Positions 24,809 to 33,303 of a stretch of 35,838 nucleotides of DNA are shown piece after piece. This DNA is from Planctomycetota bacterium. GTDB lineage: Bacteria; Planctomycetota; Planctomycetia; Planctomycetales; Planctomycetaceae. The position numbers and the translations under genes are program-made. Below the pieces are notes generated by a model. The model ran no database searches. It was not told the origin of the DNA and saw only the letters and a list, made by a program, of their open reading frames with translations. Position 1 is the stretch's first letter, and the number at the start of each line of letters is the position of its first letter. The DNA is taken from positions 1 through 35,838 of the forward strand of contig JAURQH010000092.1 of assembly GCA_030836185.1 (NCBI GenBank), in the 5' to 3' direction.

Positions 24809-26707
24809 ATGGCTGAGACACAAAACACCGAGCAGTTCACATTTCAGGCAGAAATCAAAGAACTTCTGGATCTGCTTTCACACTCTTTGTACCAGAACCG
24901 TGAAATCACAATTCGGGAACTTGTCTCCAATGCCTCCGATGCCTTAGACAAAATGCGTTTTCAACTCGCATCTGGTGAAGCCAGTGGGCAGAACGAAACG
25001 CTGGAAATCTCGATTCTTCCTGATTCCGATGCCAAGATTCTCACCATTGCGGATACGGGCGTCGGGATGACTCGTGACGAGCTTGTCCAAAACTTGGGGA
25101 CCATTGCCCACAGTGGCTCCCGGGATTTCCTTTCTAAGTTGAGTCAGGAAAAGCAGCCCGATGTTTCTTTGATTGGCCAGTTTGGAGTCGGATTTTATTC
25201 GGCCTTCATGCTGTCTGAAAAAGTCGAAGTCTTCACTCGTAGCTTTTCTGAAGACCATGGATGGAGATGGGAATCAGACGGCACCGGTCAATTTACGATC
25301 GAACCTGCTGAAGGTCTCGAACGTGGAACACAAATCAAACTTCATCTCAAAGAAGAAGCTTTGGAGTTTGCACGTCCTGAACGGTTACAACACATTCTGC
25401 AGACCTACTCTACATTTGTCGCTCACCCAATCAAACTCGATGGCGAGCAAGTCAATACTCAACCCCCTATCTGGGTTGAACCCAAGTCACAACTGAAGGA
25501 TGAACAATACCAGGGATTTTATCAATATCTCACACACGGCATGGCCGGCGAGAAGCCAAACTGGCATCTCCATTTAGCGAGTGAAACTCCGTTTGAGTTC
25601 AAATCCATTCTCTTTTGCCCCGAGTCAAACTTTGAAAAACTCGGCTTTGGGAAAATTGACCACGGCTTGTATTTATGCGCAAAACGTATCCTTGTTCAGA
25701 ATGACTGCGACAAACTGCTTCCTGAGTATCTACGTTTTCTGTACGGGCTCGTTGATTCAGCCGACCTTCCTCTGAATGTTTCGCGAGAGGCGCTGCAAGA
25801 CAGTACCGTCTTTATGAAAATCAAGAAGGTGATCACCAAAAAAGTTCTCGATCACCTGACCGACCTGCAAGCTGATCAGACCGAGCAATACTACACATTC
25901 TACAAAGAGTTCGGCACAATTTTGCGGGAAGGGGTGAATACCGATTTTGGAAACAAAGACCGACTCAGCAAATTGTTACTCTTCCCCTCAGACAAGACTC
26001 AGCATGAATCGGGCCTGACGACACTTACCGAATATTGTGAACGAATGCCCGATGATCAGGAACAGATTTATTTCCTCAGCGGACAATCGAAAGAAAAACT
26101 CGCACGAAACCCACATCTGGAGGCATTCCGTAAACGGGGTATCGAAGTGCTGCTACTCGTCGATCCTGTCAATGAAATTGTTTTGAGTCAGCTCGATAAA
26201 TTTGATGGTAAAGAGATCGTCTCTGTCGATTCCGCAGAAGTCAAACTTCCCTCGAACAAAGATGAAAACGAAGAGACGAACGATGAAACTTCGTCTCAAG
26301 ACCTGCCCGCTGGCTTCGAGACGTTGATCGAGTTTTTCCAAAATCAGTTGGGAGACCGTGTGGCCGAAGTTCGAAAATCAGACAGATTGACAGACAGTCC
26401 GTGTTGCCTCGTCAACAAGAACGGCAAGATGAGTACACAACTGCAAAAAGTGCTCAGCATGCAACACGATGACTTCCCGATGGCTGAACGAATCCTCGAA
26501 CTCAACCCTCACGCACCGTTAGTCAATCGACTGTCGAACCTGGTTGGAAATGAACAAAATCATGACTTCGTCGCGAATTGTGCCGCGACATTGTTAGATC
26601 AGGCGCTTCTCCAAGAAGGAATTGCCCCCGACGATGATGATATGACTCAGCGAGTTTTCGGCATGATGCAGGATCTCGCGGATGGCAAATCATCCATCGT
26701 GACCTGA
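24809..26707 (+). CDS. htpG: molecular chaperone HtpG (Hsp90)
   Basis: A 632-residue cytoplasmic Hsp90. The N-terminal GHKL ATPase domain shows 'IRELVSNASDALDKMRF' (catalytic Glu and Mg-binding Asn), 'DTGVGMTRDEL', 'LGTIAHSGSRDFL' and 'IGQFGVGFYSAFM'. The middle domain has 'CPESNFEKLGF' and 'SADLPLNVSREALQDS' with the ATP-sensing Arg. The C-terminal dimerisation domain is present and full length; there is no MEEVD tail, as expected in bacteria. A Glu/Asp/Asn-rich linker (around 490-505) lies near the middle/C-terminal junction. It folds or remodels late-stage client proteins with ATP. Expression is likely coupled to the upstream TPR gene through the 4-base gap. Confidence 0.98.
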   Translation: MAETQNTEQFTFQAEIKELLDLLSHSLYQNREITIRELVSNASDALDKMRFQLASGEASGQNETLEISILPDSDAKILTIADTGVGMTRDELVQNLGTIAHSGSRDFLSKLSQEKQPDVSLIGQFGVGFYSAFMLSEKVEVFTRSFSEDHGWRWESDGTGQFTIEPAEGLERGTQIKLHLKEEALEFARPERLQHILQTYSTFVAHPIKLDGEQVNTQPPIWVEPKSQLKDEQYQGFYQYLTHGMAGEKPNWHLHLASETPFEFKSILFCPESNFEKLGFGKIDHGLYLCAKRILVQNDCDKLLPEYLRFLYGLVDSADLPLNVSREALQDSTVFMKIKKVITKKVLDHLTDLQADQTEQYYTFYKEFGTILREGVNTDFGNKDRLSKLLLFPSDKTQHESGLTTLTEYCERMPDDQEQIYFLSGQSKEKLARNPHLEAFRKRGIEVLLLVDPVNEIVLSQLDKFDGKEIVSVDSAEVKLPSNKDENEETNDETSSQDLPAGFETLIEFFQNQLGDRVAEVRKSDRLTDSPCCLVNKNGKMSTQLQKVLSMQHDDFPMAERILELNPHAPLVNRLSNLVGNEQNHDFVANCAATLLDQALLQEGIAPDDDDMTQRVFGMMQDLADGKSSIVT

Positions 26708-26732
26708 ATCGCAACACATTGAACGAGCAACG

Positions 26733-27815
26733 ATGAGCAATCCATTCGATCCGATTCTGGCCAACTCAAAGTTTCGGGAACACCTTTCCAAACTTTCCAC
26801 CTCGATTGAGGAGACCGGAGGTTGGCCCACAGAATCATGGCAGGCGATGTGCGAAAGTGGAGTCCCCGATTGGTTTTTACCAGAGGAATTTTGTGGGAAT
26901 CCGCAGTCAGAAATGACGAAGCAGTTCGGCTATTTGGAATTGGCTGCGGCTTGTCTGACAACGACTTTTATACTCACACAACGAAATGCCGCCGTATCCC
27001 GGATCCTCAATTCTGACAATCAGGAACTAAAAAACAGATTATCGCGAGAACTCGCTCGCAACGAATCTTTTGCAACTGTCGGCATTTCCCATCTCACTAC
27101 GTCCAGACAACACGTTAAAGATCCTATTCTGAAAGCAACTCCGACAAACGGAGGTTGGCTTCTGAATGGCGAGATCCCTTGGACGACAGGAGCAGAAGCG
27201 GCTGAGGTTATTGTCACAGGTGGTGTTCAACCCGACGGTCTACAAGTCTTATTGGCGTTGCCCACCAATCTCATGGGTGTCGAGATCAATCCAGCCCCGA
27301 AGTTGTTGGCGCTCAACGAGTCGTGCACAACTTCTGTCTCTTTGAAGAATGTTGAAGTCCCCAAGGACATGCGGTTGATCGGTCCCTGCGAGAATGTTCT
27401 TGCCGCCGGGACTGCGGGTGGAGTCACCACGTCTGCACTGGCATTAGGGGCTGCCCAGAAATCAATTTGTGGACTCGAAACAGAAGCCGAGAAAAGGCCC
27501 AATCTCAGGGACTCCGCGACGGAGCTACGAACCACCTTAGACCGTTTGAAAGAGTCTGTTCGGAAAATGACGACTTCCTCCGACACGTCGCCGTCTGCCG
27601 AAGAACGAGAAGCATTAAGAAAACAATCGAATTCTCTCGTGCTCCGCGCGGCTCAAGCGTGGTTGACGGCCTCAAAAGGTGCCGGCTTCTTGGCAGGACA
27701 CCCCGCTTCGCGAGCCGTTCGTGAAGCTCAGTTTTTCTTGGTCTGGTCGTGTCCGCAAAATGTTATGGCTGCAGCACTCGCGGAATTCGCTTGCGTTTCG
27801 ATCAGTTCATCGTAA
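26733..27815 (+). CDS. acyl-CoA dehydrogenase-like flavoprotein
   Basis: A 360-residue protein of the acyl-CoA dehydrogenase fold: an N-terminal helical domain, a central beta domain with 'VGISHLTTSRQH' (where the FAD-contacting 'T-x-G/S' strand belongs) and 'NGEIPWTTGAEAAEVIVTGG', and a C-terminal helical domain. The usual C-terminal catalytic Glu region is not recognisable; its place is taken by 'AQFFLVWSCPQNVMAA'. So it may not be a classical acyl-CoA dehydrogenase but one of the related flavin monooxygenases or a divergent member. It starts 25 bases after the htpG stop, on the same strand, but a functional link to the chaperone is not evident. Ends convergent with a small minus-strand ORF. 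Confidence 0.8.
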   Translation: MSNPFDPILANSKFREHLSKLSTSIEETGGWPTESWQAMCESGVPDWFLPEEFCGNPQSEMTKQFGYLELAAACLTTTFILTQRNAAVSRILNSDNQELKNRLSRELARNESFATVGISHLTTSRQHVKDPILKATPTNGGWLLNGEIPWTTGAEAAEVIVTGGVQPDGLQVLLALPTNLMGVEINPAPKLLALNESCTTSVSLKNVEVPKDMRLIGPCENVLAAGTAGGVTTSALALGAAQKSICGLETEAEKRPNLRDSATELRTTLDRLKESVRKMTTSSDTSPSAEEREALRKQSNSLVLRAAQAWLTASKGAGFLAGHPASRAVREAQFFLVWSCPQNVMAAALAEFACVSISSS

Positions 27816-27845
27816 AACACCAAACGCCATACTCTGGCTGAATAA

Positions 27846-28049
27846 TCATTCAGACAAGGTTTGCTCACGATTCCAAGCGTCCATCGCCTGCTGGAGATAG
27901 CCAGTCAAAGCGTAAATATCCATCGGGGGATCATCGACCCACTCGATATCCGCCGGCTCTACTCGACAATCTTCTAGCCGTCGTACGACCACTCGAAATC
28001 GGGGTTCAATATCACGTTCGACAATATTGCCGTTGACCAAATGAGACAT
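27846..28049 (-). CDS. small hypothetical protein
   Basis: A 67-residue cytoplasmic protein that I do not recognise. The case for a gene is the strong ribosome site: AAAGGAGG six bases before ATG 28049, the best Shine-Dalgarno sequence in the window. The product is polar with charged and Pro/Asp-rich middle ('EWVDDPPMDIYALTGYLQQAMDAWN'), a likely C-terminal helix and no membrane segment. It lies just downstream of the M29 aminopeptidase (42 bases), in the same direction, so it may be co-transcribed with it. Could be a short conserved planctomycete protein. Confidence 0.65.
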   Translation of the reverse strand: MSHLVNGNIVERDIEPRFRVVVRRLEDCRVEPADIEWVDDPPMDIYALTGYLQQAMDAWNREQTLSE

Positions 28050-28091
28050 CACACACCTCCTTTCGGCGACTCGTGATTCTCTTATTCTATT

Positions 28092-29207
28092 CTACAATCC
28101 TATGTTCAATGGTTGGAGATTTTCCGGCAGGAATCGGCCATCTTTACGAATTAATTCGCCGTCAAAAAAGATCTCCCCACCGCCGTATTCGGGAGTTTGT
28201 ATCAGCACCAAATCCCAATGAACCTGAGACCGGTTGCCGTTGTCGGCTTCGTCGTAGGCATTCCCGGGAGTCAGGTGGAACGAACCACCAATTTTTTCAT
28301 CAAACAGAGTATCCAGCATAGGCCGCTTGACCGCGTTGTTGCATCCCAATGACCATTCACCGATATAGCGGGCGCCTTCATCAGAATCCAGAATCCCATT
28401 CAGGGTGTCTGTTTCACTTCCGCTTTCGGCATGCACAATTTTACCATCTTTGAATTCAAATTTGATATTCTCAAAGACTGTCCCCTGATAGCAGGAGCCG
28501 GTGTTGTATTGGATCGTACCATTCACGCTCTCTTTGACGGGCGCGGTAAAGACTTCACCATCAGGAATGTTGCATTCACCGGCACACGGAATGACGGGCA
28601 GCCCTTCAATCGAGAAGGACAGATCAGTCCCCGGTGCTGTAATCCTGACATCCTTTGTCTTGTCCATTAAATCAGCGAGTGGCTTCTGGTTTTCTGACAT
28701 CTGAGCATAATCAGCCGTGCAGACATCGAAGAAATAGTCTTCAAAAGCAGAGGTGCTCATATTGGCTGCTTGTGCCATGGAAGAAGTCGGATAACGCAGC
28801 ACAACCCAACGTGTCTGAGGAACGCGAATACCAATATGCACCGGCTTCCACCAATGCTTTTGAGAGAGTTGCATTTTGTCAGCCGGCACATCCGCGAACT
28901 CGTTACTGTTGGCTGTCCCGCGAATACCGATATAGGCATCCATCTGCGACATTGCATGACTCTCCAATTCACCTTGCAAAGTCATCGCTTCCTCGGTGGC
29001 ATTCAGATATTGCGATCTAAGAACCTCGTTTGATTTCAAACTCACAACCGGGATCGCTCCACGTCCTGCGACGGAGTCCACCAGACGCGAAATCAGCTCT
29101 GTGCTGGGCAAATCAAAAGCCTCGATCATTACTTTTTGCCCAGATTTCACCTGACAACTGTGTTCAACAAGCACTTTTGCGAGTTGCGAGATACGGGAAT
29201 CGGCCAT
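28092..29207 (-). CDS. M29-family aminopeptidase
   Basis: A 371-residue metalloaminopeptidase of the M29 (AmpS, thermophilic aminopeptidase T) family, removing N-terminal residues from peptides in the cytoplasm with two metal ions. Recognisable family segments: 'GQKVMIEAFDLPSTELISRLVD', 'TDLSFSIEGLPVIPCAGECNIPDGEVFTAPVKESVNGTI' (metal-site Glu residues), 'GARYIGEWSLGCN', 'KIGGSFHLTPGNAYDEADNGNRSQVHWDLV' (His and Asp ligands). Length is slightly below the usual 400-410. ATG 29207 is chosen because AAGGA lies seven bases upstream. Divergent from the histidine kinase. Confidence 0.93.
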   Translation of the reverse strand: MADSRISQLAKVLVEHSCQVKSGQKVMIEAFDLPSTELISRLVDSVAGRGAIPVVSLKSNEVLRSQYLNATEEAMTLQGELESHAMSQMDAYIGIRGTANSNEFADVPADKMQLSQKHWWKPVHIGIRVPQTRWVVLRYPTSSMAQAANMSTSAFEDYFFDVCTADYAQMSENQKPLADLMDKTKDVRITAPGTDLSFSIEGLPVIPCAGECNIPDGEVFTAPVKESVNGTIQYNTGSCYQGTVFENIKFEFKDGKIVHAESGSETDTLNGILDSDEGARYIGEWSLGCNNAVKRPMLDTLFDEKIGGSFHLTPGNAYDEADNGNRSQVHWDLVLIQTPEYGGGEIFFDGELIRKDGRFLPENLQPLNIGL

Positions 29208-29366
29208 TATTGGTTCCTTCATATTTGATTGTCTGGCAAGATGCTGGTCGTCTGCGGTTGTGTGGGCAAGCCTGAAACGGAAAAATAGAGGCTCTGCGTG
29301 AGGGCTTACTGTTATGTCCCCTCAAACCTATCTCGAACAGTTTACACTCCCTGCGGGTTTGACAAC

Positions 29367-31145
29367 ATGTGGCGTTCTAAACTGTTTCGACGATTTTTTG
29401 TCATTCTTTTCCTGTTGGGAGCACTCGTCTCAACTCTACTCATCTCTTTCATGACTGGAAAGATGGAACAACTTGTGACTCAGCAAGTTCAGCAACGACT
29501 CAAAAATGTTGCCAATATGGCTGCGATAGAGGCTCGAATTTTTCTTCCCAATCCACCCGACGATACATTCCGAAGTCAGCTCGATCAATTAGGGCAGACG
29601 ATGGATGTTCGATTGAGGATCTATGATGCGGAAAAAACACAAGTTGCCGACACTTTAAGAGACAACACCAAATTTGACGCACTCTTGCCTCCCGCAATAT
29701 CCCTACTGGATATTGAAGGGTGGGACTCCACTTCTGAGGCCAGACAATTGTTTGGTGACGACCTGATACTTTATAAATCCAGCATTAACAACAAGAAGGT
29801 TCATCTCGGTTTCGTTTTGACCTCATTGCCTCGGTCGGATTACAACCTGGAATTGGCGTCAGCTCAAAAAACGATTGTCACGGTGATACTCTCAACCTAC
29901 GCATTGACTCTACTATTTGTTTCTCTGTTCATCTCGCGGATCGTCTCCTCACTCTCAGAGCTTCAAAAAGCCACCGAGCGGCTGGCTAAAGGGGAGTTCA
30001 ATCAAGGCGTTAGCATTGAAACTAACGATGAATTCGAATTGCTGGCAGACGGCTTCAACCGAATGAGTCAGCAACTCGAATCACGCATGAATCGTCTGAA
30101 AGAAGAAAGCCAAGAAATCCACAACGGCAGTGAAAGATTACGCACCGTATTGGGAGCAATGATCGAAGGTGTGATTGCCGTGGATGAACGGCAACAAATC
30201 CTCTTTGCGAATCGAGCTGCGGTCAACATTTTTGAGATTAACAGAAACTATGTTGATCGTCCTCTTGTTGAAACAATTCGACACCCCGGCGTCCTCGATC
30301 TCGTGCATGATGTGCTCCACAATCGTCGGCTTCTTACGGTTGAAATTGAAGTCCCTCGGAAAGACATCATTCTGTCGGTCATCGCGTCTCGCTTGCCGGG
30401 AGAACCGACGGGGGGAGTCGTGATGGTATTTCACGACATGACAGAACTGCGACGACTCGAAAATTTGCGACGGGAATTTGTTTCGAACGTCTCCCACGAA
30501 CTGAAAACCCCTCTTGCTGCGATTCAGGCTTATACGGACACTCTGCTGGAAGGAGGCCTCCAAGACCCATCGATCAATCGTAAATTCCTTCAACGTATCG
30601 ACGAACAAGCAGACCGCTTACATATGCTGATTGTCGATGTCATCAAGATTGCGCAGGTCGAAAGCGGTCAGGACATGTTCGACATGACAGCCATCAATCT
30701 CGCCGAGATGGTCGATGAATGCATTCAGGATCATCAAGCTGTTGCGGACTCCAAACAGATCCAACTTCGAACCATTCCCGCCACACAAAATGGGTTGACG
30801 GTGCATGGAGACATCGAGGGCTTGCGTACGATTCTCGACAATCTCCTGGACAATGCCCTGAAATTCACCCTCGACCAGGGAACGATCACCATCGAGTGGA
30901 CTGCCGATGAAAAACGCGTCTGGATCTCCATCAACGACACCGGGCTCGGCATTCCCCAAGAACATCTCAGCCGCATCTTTGAGCGATTTTATCGTGTCGA
31001 TAAAGCCCGCTCACGAGAGATGGGGGGAACGGGTCTCGGCCTTTCCATCGTCAAGCATCTCTCGCAAGTCTTCGGCGGCTCAATTCGCGTCGAAAGCGTT
31101 CAAGGAGAAGGAACAACTTTCACCGTTGAGCTACTCAGGGCTTAG
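29367..31145 (+). CDS. PhoR-like sensor histidine kinase
   Basis: A 592-residue membrane histidine kinase. TM1 (about 10-31) and TM2 (about 168-192) enclose an external sensor of roughly 135 residues with 'LGQTMDVRLRIYDAEKTQVADT', typical of the PhoR/CACHE-like type. After TM2 come HAMP (about 190-245), a PAS domain (about 260-360, 'LGAMIEGVIAVDERQQILFANRAAVNIF'), HisKA with phospho-accepting His377 (SNVSHELKTPLAAI) and HATPase_c with N-box 'DNLLDNALKF', G1 'DTGLGIP' and G2 'GGTGLGLSIVKHL'. Domain order is that of PhoR. I start at ATG 29367 rather than a GTG at 29298, since only the later start places TM1 normally. No response regulator or phosphate genes adjoin it, so it is an orphan here. 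Confidence 0.93.
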   Translation: MWRSKLFRRFFVILFLLGALVSTLLISFMTGKMEQLVTQQVQQRLKNVANMAAIEARIFLPNPPDDTFRSQLDQLGQTMDVRLRIYDAEKTQVADTLRDNTKFDALLPPAISLLDIEGWDSTSEARQLFGDDLILYKSSINNKKVHLGFVLTSLPRSDYNLELASAQKTIVTVILSTYALTLLFVSLFISRIVSSLSELQKATERLAKGEFNQGVSIETNDEFELLADGFNRMSQQLESRMNRLKEESQEIHNGSERLRTVLGAMIEGVIAVDERQQILFANRAAVNIFEINRNYVDRPLVETIRHPGVLDLVHDVLHNRRLLTVEIEVPRKDIILSVIASRLPGEPTGGVVMVFHDMTELRRLENLRREFVSNVSHELKTPLAAIQAYTDTLLEGGLQDPSINRKFLQRIDEQADRLHMLIVDVIKIAQVESGQDMFDMTAINLAEMVDECIQDHQAVADSKQIQLRTIPATQNGLTVHGDIEGLRTILDNLLDNALKFTLDQGTITIEWTADEKRVWISINDTGLGIPQEHLSRIFERFYRVDKARSREMGGTGLGLSIVKHLSQVFGGSIRVESVQGEGTTFTVELLRA

Positions 31146-31149
31146 TCCT

Positions 31150-33123
31150 TCACGTTCCCAGTGACCGTAAGAAGTACAACAAACCGATGCAGAAGGCGAC
31201 CATCACCCAGGATCCCAGAAAACCAATCATGCCAATACGACTCGGGGACGGAATTTCCCAATCCGGGTGATTGATCAGTTTTCCCGTTTCCATCGGTGCC
31301 GGGTTCTCGGGCAAGGTGCAGGGAATCTCCACATGCTCGCCGGGTGTAATTGGCGTGCGGATCAATTTGTAAAAATGATCGAGTTTTTCTTTGGGTGTCG
31401 GCTTCGACAGGAAGCTGGTCACGATCCCTGAAATGGCGCCTAACGAAAGATACATTGCCATCTGATAAGGGACTCGCGTGTCGGCAGAAAGAATCTCTCC
31501 CGCTTCGGTCAGTTTGACGTTCATCACAGACGGAATGATCTCGGCTAACCAATGACGCACCATGCTCGGGAAGTAATCGATATTTTGTTGCAGGAACTCA
31601 GAGCCTCCCATGCCGGCCATCCAGTCCAACGGTTTGTGCGTTTGCGTCAGGTACCAAACCCCCGCCGTGATGACTGTCGAAACCCAAACAGCAGCCGGGC
31701 TAAATCGTCGCCAGAGCAGTCCGATCCAGAAGGAAAGACCAATGAAGGCCGGTAACGCCTGAATGTATCGAGTCAACACTTGAATGACGTTGTCGAATTG
31801 CGTCAACATCGCCAGCGCCAATGCAACAATCCCCAAACTGGCCAAACGCCCCACCCACAGATAATGCGTTTTACTCGCATTTTTAACCATGAAACGACGA
31901 TAAATATTCTCGGTAAACAACCCTGCCCCCACCACCATTTGAGCATCACAGGTACTCATCACGGCAGCCAGAAGTGCAGCCATTAAAAGTCCCACCAAGC
32001 CATGCGAAATCGTGGGCAGAATATCATGCGCGGCCCGCCCGAAGACTTGATCGGCGAAATCTCTAAACGCATCGGGACTTTCGTTGATGGCCGCCAATTC
32101 AACATCGGTGATGTAGCCGTTTTCGGGCGTCAAATAAATCACAATGCAGGCCAACCCCGTGAAGGACCAGGCAATCGTGCAAAACCTCTTGATGAAGTTT
32201 CCGAAGGTGAAGCCAACTCGTCCTTCCATTTCAGTTTTACCCGCACCACAAACACCCATAATGTGTGGCTGAACAACGATTCCAATCAATCCCGAGATAG
32301 AGAGCATCATCACGAAGAATGGTGTGATCGGTTCTTTCCCGGTCTTCTTTGCAAACTCCTCGTCGATGGTCAAACTCAGCATTTCTTCCCCACTGAAATT
32401 GGGGACGCCTTGATGGAGGGCTTCGAAGCCCCCTTCTGTACCGGCGACATTCGCCGCAACCACCAAGGCGAACGGTAACAGCAAGAACGAAAAGACAATC
32501 GTCAAAACGCCTTGCAGAAAGTCCGTAATAATGGCCGCACCAAGACCACCCGCAAATCCGTAAATCACAAACATGACCGTCATCGCACCAATGGCGTATT
32601 CCTTCGGAAAGAAAGGCTCATTCGTCGCCGGGTTGATACCCCCTGCCAGTCCTTCAATCATTGCGCCCGCACCGAACAATCCACCGGCAATAAAGACCAC
32701 GGAGATCAATATTCCCAACGCGGAATACAATGTTGCCGTGGAACTGTTGTAGCGAGCTTCGAAGAAGTCACTCGTCGTCAGCGCTCGCATGCGGCGAAAG
32801 ATCGGAGCAATGATCCAATAAAAGGGTGTCGCAATCAGCCACAAAAATTGATACCAGATACCGGCCAATCCAAAACGAAACGACCCCGCCGCAACACTGA
32901 CGGCCTGCTCGCTGCTCGTCCCTGAACCGAAGGCAAAGAACATCATGAAGACCTTGCCGAAGCGACGTCCTCCCATGAAGTAATCAGACATGTCCGAAAC
33001 TTTGAGATAGGAATAAAGCCCGATCCCCAGAATCACAATGAAATATCCGACCAGCACAATCCAGTCAATCGGGTGCAACCCCATCCAATCCGCCGGATCG
33101 ACTTCCGCAAGCAACGTGTTCAT
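31150..33123 (-). CDS. sodium:solute symporter family protein
   Basis: A 657-residue inner-membrane secondary transporter of the SSS family (LeuT fold), driving solute uptake with Na+. About 13-14 hydrophobic helices can be counted. Landmarks: 'IDWIVLVGYFIVILGIGLYSYLKVSDMSDYFMGGRRFG' at the start, 'GSGTSSEQAVSVAAGSFRFGLAGIWYQF', 'TTSDFFEARYNSSTATLYSALG' and 'STCDAQMVVGAGLFTENIYRR' (helix 8 region, where Na+ site residues lie). A hydrophilic insert of some 25 residues follows the loop between helices, and the C-terminal cytoplasmic tail is extended. Substrate is unknown; sugars, carboxylates and inositol are all common. Its stop is 4 bases from the convergent kinase stop. Confidence 0.95.
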   Translation of the reverse strand: MNTLLAEVDPADWMGLHPIDWIVLVGYFIVILGIGLYSYLKVSDMSDYFMGGRRFGKVFMMFFAFGSGTSSEQAVSVAAGSFRFGLAGIWYQFLWLIATPFYWIIAPIFRRMRALTTSDFFEARYNSSTATLYSALGILISVVFIAGGLFGAGAMIEGLAGGINPATNEPFFPKEYAIGAMTVMFVIYGFAGGLGAAIITDFLQGVLTIVFSFLLLPFALVVAANVAGTEGGFEALHQGVPNFSGEEMLSLTIDEEFAKKTGKEPITPFFVMMLSISGLIGIVVQPHIMGVCGAGKTEMEGRVGFTFGNFIKRFCTIAWSFTGLACIVIYLTPENGYITDVELAAINESPDAFRDFADQVFGRAAHDILPTISHGLVGLLMAALLAAVMSTCDAQMVVGAGLFTENIYRRFMVKNASKTHYLWVGRLASLGIVALALAMLTQFDNVIQVLTRYIQALPAFIGLSFWIGLLWRRFSPAAVWVSTVITAGVWYLTQTHKPLDWMAGMGGSEFLQQNIDYFPSMVRHWLAEIIPSVMNVKLTEAGEILSADTRVPYQMAMYLSLGAISGIVTSFLSKPTPKEKLDHFYKLIRTPITPGEHVEIPCTLPENPAPMETGKLINHPDWEIPSPSRIGMIGFLGSWVMVAFCIGLLYFLRSLGT

Positions 33124-33226
33124 TTATCAAGCCCCATCATGTATGGGCGGAATGTTCTTATTCCCCCAATTGTCCAGTTCATCTAGCCAGAGTAAGGGGC
33201 CAATTCTCCACAAGCAATCCCCGACT

Positions 33227-33255
33227 TTGACATTCCCCATCTCTCCACTTGTACT
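33227..33255 (+). promoter_or_regulatory. candidate sigma-70-type promoter of murD
   Basis: A consensus -35 TTGACA (33227-33232), a 17-base spacer and a -10-like TGTACT (33250-33255, four of six matches to TATAAT) lie 49 bases before the murD start. The geometry is ideal and the position is in the short divergent region with the symporter. Judged by eye; planctomycete promoters are not well defined. Confidence 0.4.
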
Positions 33256-33303
33256 GGGGGGCGTATTCCTGATATCAATGGAATATCTGAGGAATGAAAG
33301 ACC

